This document shows positions 30,919 to 35,323 of a stretch of 35,323 nt of DNA, piece after piece. Each line of letters begins with the position of its first letter. Within the stretch, counting starts at the first letter, position 1. This DNA is from Corallococcus carmarthensis (GTDB taxonomy: Bacteria > Myxococcota > Myxococcia > Myxococcales > Myxococcaceae): contig NZ_RAWE01000088.1 in NCBI RefSeq assembly GCF_003611695.1, positions 1 through 35,323 of the forward strand. The letters are read 5' to 3'. Position numbers and translations under genes: made by a program. The notes beneath the pieces were generated by a model. That model saw nothing but the letters and a program-made list of their open reading frames with translations. It had not been told where the DNA came from and searched no databases.

Positions 30919-31656
30919 CTACTTCTTCACGTAGTTCTTCAGGTACGGGGTCGCGTTCACTTCCGCCCCGTTCAGCACGCAGCCCACCAGCGCCGCGCCC
31001 GCCAGCTGCTCCACCGCCTGGTTCACCACCTTGGAGGGGGTGACGTTGGCGCGGATGACCATCAGCACGCCGTCCATCTGGTGGCCCAGGATGGCCGCGT
31101 CCGCGAACGGCAGCGTGGGCGGCAGGTCCACGTACACCTCGTCGAAGCCCTCGCGCACCGCCTTGAGGAACTGCTTCATGCGGGCGGAGGCCAGCACCTG
31201 GGTGCTCTCCTCCGGCGTTTCACCGGCGGGGATGACCGCCAGCCGCGTGGAGTTGAAGCGGCGCACCACGTCGCGCACATCGCACTCACCGGCCAGCAGC
31301 TCCGCCAGGCCCTGCTTGTTGCGCATGCCCAGCGTGGGGGCCACCTGCCCCCGGCGCAGGTCCGCGTCCACCAGCAGGATGCGGCGCTCCGGGTTCGCCC
31401 GGGCGGCGGCCAGGGCCAGGTTCACGCTCGTCACCGTCTTGCCCTCGCCGGGCATCGCGGAGGTGAGCGCCACCACCTTCATCGGACGCTGCTCGCGCAT
31501 CCGCTCCAGGCGGTAATACAGGGTGCGGTACTGCTCGGCGGCCGCGGAAGCAGGGGCGGTGAGCGTCACCACCCGGCGGTCCACCGCGTTGCTCGAAGTC
31601 GCGCTCTCATCCACGCGGGGGAGGAAGTTACCGGCCCGCTCCATCGTCGAATCCAT
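30919..31656 (-). CDS. exoD: Bacterial tyrosine kinase ExoD/BtkA homolog
   Basis: A 245-residue cytoplasmic BY-kinase. Seen: Walker A SAMPGEGKT (66-74), Walker A' LLVDADLRRG (94-103) and Walker B VYVDLPPT (174-181). It lacks the membrane part, which is supplied by ExoC. The C-terminus has only two tyrosines (PYLKNYVKK, Y238 and Y242) rather than the long cluster of enterobacterial Wzc. M. xanthus ExoD (BtkA) is known to phosphorylate ExoC. The start is ATG at 31656, with GGAG seven bases upstream; a TTG at 31692 touching the exoC stop is less likely. It controls chain length or export through reversible phosphorylation. Confidence 0.9.
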   Translation of the reverse strand: MDSTMERAGNFLPRVDESATSSNAVDRRVVTLTAPASAAAEQYRTLYYRLERMREQRPMKVVALTSAMPGEGKTVTSVNLALAAARANPERRILLVDADLRRGQVAPTLGMRNKQGLAELLAGECDVRDVVRRFNSTRLAVIPAGETPEESTQVLASARMKQFLKAVREGFDEVYVDLPPTLPFADAAILGHQMDGVLMVIRANVTPSKVVNQAVEQLAGAALVGCVLNGAEVNATPYLKNYVKK

Positions 31657-31692
31657 CTGAGTTCTCCAATCCTTTCCGTAAGGGGGCGGCAA

Positions 31693-33102
31693 TTAATTCA
31701 GTGACGTGGGCGAGGAGACGCTGTTCTTGTTCCCAGCCATCGGCATCAAGATCCGCTTCTCCGTCTTCCCCTGCATGTTCGGGACCACCGCCAGGACAGG
31801 GAGCGTGATGCGTTCACGGACCTCGGTGCCATCGCGCAGGCTGTCGTCGCGCATCTCGAGCACGGTGCCGGTGAGGACACCCAGGGCCAGGGCCACCAGG
31901 GCGGCGATGAGCAGGCCGCTCATGCGGTCCGGGCGGGCCGGAGCGGAAGGCACCCCGGCGGGCGAGATGACGTTGAACAGGCTCTTGGCGCTCTTGGCCT
32001 CCAACTCCTGGGCGATCTCCGCCTCCACCTTGCGGCTCACCACGCTCTGGTACTTCGTGCGAGCGATTTCGTAGTCCCGGTTCATCACCGCCAGCTCCTG
32101 GGCCCAGCGAGGCGTGTTGTTCAGCCGCGCCTGGTACGCCTCGGCCTGCTTCTGGAGGTCCACGATGTCCTTCTGGATGTTGGTGATGAGCGTGGCCACC
32201 CGGGTGCGCTCGTTGCGCTCGGCGAACATGCGGCCTTCCGCGTCCTTGCGCTGGGTGCTGATGTCACCCAGCTCACGCTCCATCCGCTTCACTTCCGGGT
32301 GATCCGGCGTCCACTGCGTCTTGGCCTGCGTGAGGGTGCGGGACAGGCCACTCTCGGAAGCCTCCAGCCGGCCGGCCTCGCTGTCCGCGGCGTTGCGAGC
32401 GCGGGCCAGGTCGGAGCGGCGCGCCTCGGCGGAGCGCAGCTCCTCGGACTTCGTCTGCATCTGGGCGCTGATGCGCTCCAGGCCGCGCATGTTCATCTCC
32501 ATCTGCTCGGGCAGCTCGCCCAGGTGGTCCACCTTGAAGCGGGAGATCTTGCTCTCCCAGGAGGACACGGCCTTGCCCATGGAGACCATCTCCTCGGTGA
32601 AGAGGTCCGTGGCGCGAGCCGCCTGCGTCTGGCGGATCTTCAGCGTCTCCTCGGAGAAGATGGCCGGCAGGCGGTTGGCCACCTGCGCCACCACCTGCGG
32701 GTCGCGGCCCATGTAGGTGAGCTCGAAGGCCGTCTCGCCCTCGACGCGCACGGTGAGGTCCTTGCGCATCTGCTCCACCGCCGCCTCGATGCCCTTATCG
32801 GACACGAGCTCCGGGTAGAGGTTCATCTCCTCGATGGCCTTCTGGAGCACCGGCCGCGCAAGCAACTCCTGGCGCACGGTGACCAGCCGCTGCTCGATGA
32901 GCTCGCTCACCGTCCGCTGGACCATCTCCTCGCCGGGGCGCTGCGGCTCCACACGCACCACCACCGACGCTTCATAAATGCTCGGCCGGGTCATCACGAT
33001 GGCCGCACCCAACACGAAGATTGCTGCAGCGATCGCCCCCACCAGGGCCTTGCGACGCCACAGCGCCGAAAGCATCTGGTCCGCCGTCATCCCACGCTCC
33101 AT
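31693..33102 (-). CDS. exoC: Polysaccharide co-polymerase (Wzz/Wzc periplasmic part) ExoC homolog
   Basis: A 469-residue inner-membrane protein. Membrane helix 1 is at about 17-37 and helix 2 at about 395-415. They flank a Wzz domain (SIYEASVVVRVEPQRPGE) and a long periplasmic coiled coil (about 160-360) with the co-polymerase motif TQWTPDHPEVKRMERELGD. The C-terminal cytoplasmic tail is short and has no kinase, so this is a split Wzc whose kinase is ExoD. It is expected to be the ExoD phosphorylation partner; no C-terminal tyrosine is visible in the last 30 residues. The start is ATG at 33102, with GGAGGAG six bases upstream; an ATG at 33117 lacks that spacing. Confidence 0.9.
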   Translation of the reverse strand: MERGMTADQMLSALWRRKALVGAIAAAIFVLGAAIVMTRPSIYEASVVVRVEPQRPGEEMVQRTVSELIEQRLVTVRQELLARPVLQKAIEEMNLYPELVSDKGIEAAVEQMRKDLTVRVEGETAFELTYMGRDPQVVAQVANRLPAIFSEETLKIRQTQAARATDLFTEEMVSMGKAVSSWESKISRFKVDHLGELPEQMEMNMRGLERISAQMQTKSEELRSAEARRSDLARARNAADSEAGRLEASESGLSRTLTQAKTQWTPDHPEVKRMERELGDISTQRKDAEGRMFAERNERTRVATLITNIQKDIVDLQKQAEAYQARLNNTPRWAQELAVMNRDYEIARTKYQSVVSRKVEAEIAQELEAKSAKSLFNVISPAGVPSAPARPDRMSGLLIAALVALALGVLTGTVLEMRDDSLRDGTEVRERITLPVLAVVPNMQGKTEKRILMPMAGNKNSVSSPTSLN

Positions 33103-33137
33103 GATCCGCTCCTCCATGCCTCGAACTCGAAAGTTGC

Positions 33138-34304
33138 CTACCAAGCTGTCATGACCAGACGAAGGGCGAACACATTGCGTGTCAGGTCCCCCGCCCCAGC
33201 GACATCCGCCGCACCCACCTGCGCGATGCGGTCGAACGCCCCCTGCAGCGCCAGCTTCCGGCTCAGCCGGTACTCGACGCCTCCACCCACCGCATAGCCC
33301 TGCGACACGTTCGTGGTGTTGCGCCACTCCGTGTAGTTCTCACCGGGCGCCGTCCCGTTCCGGAAGAAGCTGGCCGCCCCGAAGGCCGACAGCTTCTGCG
33401 TGAACCGGTGCGCCCCCATCACCGACGCGTAATCCGCCCACACCGCGCCTGAAAAACCGCTCGCGCCCACCAGGTCGTGGCCCATGGCGAAGCCGAAGTC
33501 ACTGCGCTCGCCCTCACGCATCACTTCCAATCCCACGCGGGGCAGCCACCCGCCGCGAGACGCATCCGACGGCAGGTAGCGCACCGGCCCGCCCCGGAGG
33601 GTGAGCGTGGTGGGCCGCGTCAGCCGGTAGCGCAGGGCCGCGGAAGCGCCGTGCGCCTGGCTGTAGTCGCCGTCGTACAGGAAGCCCTGGTAGCGGTAGT
33701 CCACGCCCAGCGCCAGCCGGCGCGTGGTGCGGTACCAGAGCTCCAGGGACGGGGTGTGCGCGTAGCCCGCAACCCGTCCCGCCTCGATGATGCGCGTCGC
33801 TTCGAACGTGTAGTTGCCGCGCACGTCCATGCGGTCCGTGACGCGCGCCGTGAGCCCCACCTTCGTCTGTGCATAGAAGGTCGGCGCCGTGGAGCGCGCC
33901 AGGCCGTCACGCGGCAGCGACGTGGGGTCGGTGACGCGGAACACCTTCGCGCTGGCGTCCAGCCGCAGCCTGCGGGACAGCACGTCCCTCAGGCCCACGC
34001 CCGCGCGGTGATCCAACGTCGTCTGACCGGAGCCGTGCCGGGCCAGGAGGTCCGTGGCGTAGAACGAGTCGAGCGTGAGCTGCTCGTTCTTCACGTCCAG
34101 GCCCAACCGCGGGGACAGCTTCGTCATGAACTGCCCGTTGGTTCCACCAGCCCCCAGACGGATGTCGTTGTCGAAGCGCTCCTCCGCCGTCAGGCGCAGC
34201 CGCGGCTCCAGGATGGTGGCCGCCTGCGCGGCCGGCGCGGCGATGAGACAGCCTGCAATCACTGCCCGCTTCCAGTTGCCCCTCACCGCCGCCCTCCCGT
34301 CCAT
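33138..34304 (-). CDS. exoB: Outer-membrane beta-barrel ExoB homolog, polysaccharide export
   Basis: A 388-residue predicted outer-membrane beta-barrel. A signal peptide (RAVIAGCLIAAPAAQA, cut near residue 28) is followed by many short amphipathic strands with aromatic ends (for example LALGVDYRYQGFLYDGDY and AVGGGVEYRLSRKLALQG). The protein ends in VMTAW; a terminal aromatic is the usual barrel-insertion signal. In M. xanthus, ExoB with the short OPX protein ExoA is proposed to form a composite outer-membrane translocon. I use the ATG at 34304 because it gives a normal signal peptide. The GTG at 34370 overlaps the exoA stop (GTGA) and would add 22 charged residues; it remains possible. Neither has a strong ribosome binding site. 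Confidence 0.85.
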   Translation of the reverse strand: MDGRAAVRGNWKRAVIAGCLIAAPAAQAATILEPRLRLTAEERFDNDIRLGAGGTNGQFMTKLSPRLGLDVKNEQLTLDSFYATDLLARHGSGQTTLDHRAGVGLRDVLSRRLRLDASAKVFRVTDPTSLPRDGLARSTAPTFYAQTKVGLTARVTDRMDVRGNYTFEATRIIEAGRVAGYAHTPSLELWYRTTRRLALGVDYRYQGFLYDGDYSQAHGASAALRYRLTRPTTLTLRGGPVRYLPSDASRGGWLPRVGLEVMREGERSDFGFAMGHDLVGASGFSGAVWADYASVMGAHRFTQKLSAFGAASFFRNGTAPGENYTEWRNTTNVSQGYAVGGGVEYRLSRKLALQGAFDRIAQVGAADVAGAGDLTRNVFALRLVMTAW

Positions 34305-34366
34305 ACCCACGCCCACGTTCGCTGATTCCGGATGTCTGTCTTTGAAGTCTTCGCGTCCGCCCCGCT

Positions 34367-34936
34367 TCACGGGACGACGACGGTGTCACCCGGCCGCAGG
34401 ATGACCAGCTCGCCGCTGGGGGAGACCAGGTCGCTGTAGCGCACCGGGATCTGCCCGCCGTTGCCGTCCGTGCGGATGACGACGATGCCGTCGGAGTTGG
34501 CGAAGTCCGTGAAGCCGCCCGCCAGCGCGATGGCCTGCAAGAGCGACACGCGGCCGCGCAGCGGGTAGGCGCCCGGGTGGGCCACTTCGCCCGTCACGAA
34601 GACGCGGCTGCTGTTGACCTCGCGGACGATGACCGTCACGCGCGGCTCCTGCACATACGGCGTGAGGCCCGACTTGAGCGCTTCCGCCAGCTCCGTGGGC
34701 GTCTTGCCCGCGGCTTGAATCTCACCCACCATGGGGATGGAGATGAAGCCGTCGGGACGCACCGGCACCGTGCGCGACAGCTCCTGATCGCGCCAGACAC
34801 TGACGTCGAGCACGTCCTCACGGCCGATGCGGTAGGGCTGCTCCGCGTTGTCGACCTTCAGCGTCTGCTGGTGAGCACAACCCGACAGGAGGAGCATCCC
34901 CATCACCGTCCAGAACCCCGTGCGCCGCATTCCCAT
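34367..34936 (-). CDS. exoA: Short OPX lipoprotein ExoA/FdgA homolog, polysaccharide export
   Basis: A 189-residue outer-membrane polysaccharide export (OPX, Wza-type) lipoprotein. The signal peptide ends in lipobox LSGC (Cys20). The polysaccharide-export domain spans about 35-105 (YRIGREDVLDVSVWRDQEL, GFISIPMVGEIQAAGKT), then a single SLBB domain (about 110-165, RVFVTGEVAHPGAYPLRG) and RPGDTVVVP at the end. It is far shorter than E. coli Wza and has no C-terminal amphipathic helix for crossing the outer membrane, so a barrel partner (ExoB) is needed. The start is ATG at 34936, with AAGGAG eight bases upstream. M. xanthus fdgA/exoA is a known developmental gene regulated by FruA. A sigma-54-like promoter lies at 35028-35043. 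Confidence 0.93.
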   Translation of the reverse strand: MGMRRTGFWTVMGMLLLSGCAHQQTLKVDNAEQPYRIGREDVLDVSVWRDQELSRTVPVRPDGFISIPMVGEIQAAGKTPTELAEALKSGLTPYVQEPRVTVIVREVNSSRVFVTGEVAHPGAYPLRGRVSLLQAIALAGGFTDFANSDGIVVIRTDGNGGQIPVRYSDLVSPSGELVILRPGDTVVVP

Positions 34937-35027
34937 CTTCCGCTCTCCTTCGTTTTGCTGATGTCCGCGCGGGCCACCGTTCGTACGCCCCGCAGGGCCA
35001 GGCGACTCGCTTCTGGCGGTGGCTCTT

Positions 35028-35043
35028 AGCAGCGCGTGTGCCA
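35028..35043 (-). promoter_or_regulatory. Sigma-54-type (-24/-12) promoter for the exoA-I operon
   Basis: Read on the minus strand, 35043 to 35028 is TGGCACACGCGCTGCT against TGGCACG-N4-TTGCW. GG and GC are exactly ten bases apart, and only the last -24 base and first -12 base differ. The start would be near 35017, giving a leader of about 80 bases before the exoA ATG. Confidence 0.6.
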
Positions 35044-35171
35044 GCGACCTCGGGGAGGGAAAACCCTTGGAATGCAGTGGGTTACGGCGTGCCACATCAG
35101 GCGCACCTGGGCGCATCCGGGAAAAATTCCGGTCCTACCCCGGTGTTCTCCCCTGTGCTTTCTGCCGATCG

Positions 35172-35188
35172 CTTCCACGGGGTGGAAG
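35172..35188. repeat. Perfect palindrome upstream of exoA, possible operator
   Basis: CTTCCAC-GGG-GTGGAAG, with 7-base arms and a 3-base centre. A further CTTCCAC half-site follows near 35215-35221. It lies about 160 bases upstream of the predicted transcription start, a usual distance for an enhancer-type activator site. Confidence 0.5.
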
Positions 35189-35248
35189 AGGATTGCCCAA
35201 CGTGCGCCCCCCACCTTCCACTCCATTTCACGCCTCCTCTTAGAGGCC

Positions 35249-35277
35249 CGTGCCAACGGGCTGGCACGCGCCTTGAA
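35249..35277 (+). promoter_or_regulatory. Inverted repeat with a rightward sigma-54-like element
   Basis: CGTGCCA (35249-35255) and TGGCACG (35262-35268) form a perfect 7-base inverted repeat. On the plus strand, 35262-35277 reads TGGCACGCGCCTTGAA: a perfect -24 box with -12 TTGA instead of TTGC. It could be a divergent promoter toward a gene beyond the window, or just an operator. Confidence 0.35.
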
Positions 35278-35323
35278 AAGGGATTGGGCGTCGGACAGCG
35301 GTAGTGGTTCAGGGGTCCAATTC

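Larger units (their letters stand above)
34937..35323. other. Control region upstream of exoA
   Basis: 387 bases to the window end without a credible gene. It holds a -24/-12 promoter match (35028-35043, minus), an imperfect CCGGGAA/TTCCGG dyad around an A-tract (35117-35132), a perfect 17-bp palindrome (35172-35188), a CCTCT-T-AGAGG palindrome (35236-35246) and a CGTGCCA-N6-TGGCACG inverted repeat (35249-35268). The density suggests a complex developmental promoter. Confidence 0.65.

Noticed and set aside
35026-35256. 76-residue minus-strand frame upstream of exoA
   Set aside because: No recognisable domain or codon bias; it covers the promoter and palindromes.
1-35323. CRISPR arrays, tRNA or rRNA genes, insertion sequences, att sites
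   Set aside because: No regularly spaced repeats of CRISPR type, no cloverleaf with CCA-end pattern, no transposase frames and no flanking target duplications were seen.

Overview
This window is high-GC DNA with strong G/C preference at third codon positions, many GTG starts and many 4-base GTGA/ATGA gene overlaps. Two gene blocks match the spore-coat (Exo) polysaccharide genes of Myxococcus xanthus in content and order: exoA to exoI, and exoL to exoP. The source is therefore a fruiting, sporulating myxobacterium of the Myxococcus/Corallococcus type. The species cannot be fixed from the sequence alone.

Layout. (1) 1-2853, minus strand: a truncated M19 dipeptidase, a Ser/Thr-kinase-like protein with two degenerate catalytic motifs, and an 11-residue-repeat coiled-coil lipoprotein followed by a clear intrinsic terminator. 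(2) 3101-7946, plus strand: a promoter and a thiazole-synthesis unit (thiS, thiG, a TenI/ThiE-family gene), then a multi-pass membrane protein and a DUF4129/DUF4350 pair. (3) 8019-13866, minus strand: exoL, exoM, exoN, exoO, exoP (deacetylase, Wzx flippase, acyltransferase, two glycosyltransferases). (4) 13867-14198: a dense divergent control region. (5) 14199-22508, plus strand: a complete System I cytochrome c maturation operon (ccmA-G, a zinc-ribbon membrane protein, ccmH, ccmI). (6) 22572-23639: two unrecognised genes with looser codon use. (7) 23643-34936, minus strand: exoA to exoI and a trailing D-2-hydroxyacid dehydrogenase. (8) 34937-35323: the exoA upstream control region.

How the Exo genes work together, by homology to M. 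xanthus: ExoE starts the repeat unit on undecaprenyl phosphate; ExoO and ExoP extend it; ExoG, ExoH, ExoI, ExoL and ExoN modify it; ExoM flips it. ExoC, with the tyrosine kinase ExoD, controls chain length. The short OPX lipoprotein ExoA and the beta-barrel ExoB export the polymer across the outer membrane. The polymerase ExoJ and glycosyltransferase ExoK known from M. xanthus are not in this window.

The most interesting non-coding signals are sigma-54-type (-24/-12, GG-N10-GC) promoter matches in front of both exoL and exoA. The exoL site has a three-copy, 10-bp-phased repeat just upstream, and an exact copy of one repeat unit lies before exoP. Three hairpins without U-tracts sit in the only roughly 100-bp gaps inside the exo operons (exoM-exoN, exoD-exoE, exoE-exoF), and unusual repeats lie in the exoL-ccmA and pre-exoA regions. 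All functional claims rest on reading motifs by eye; no database search was run.
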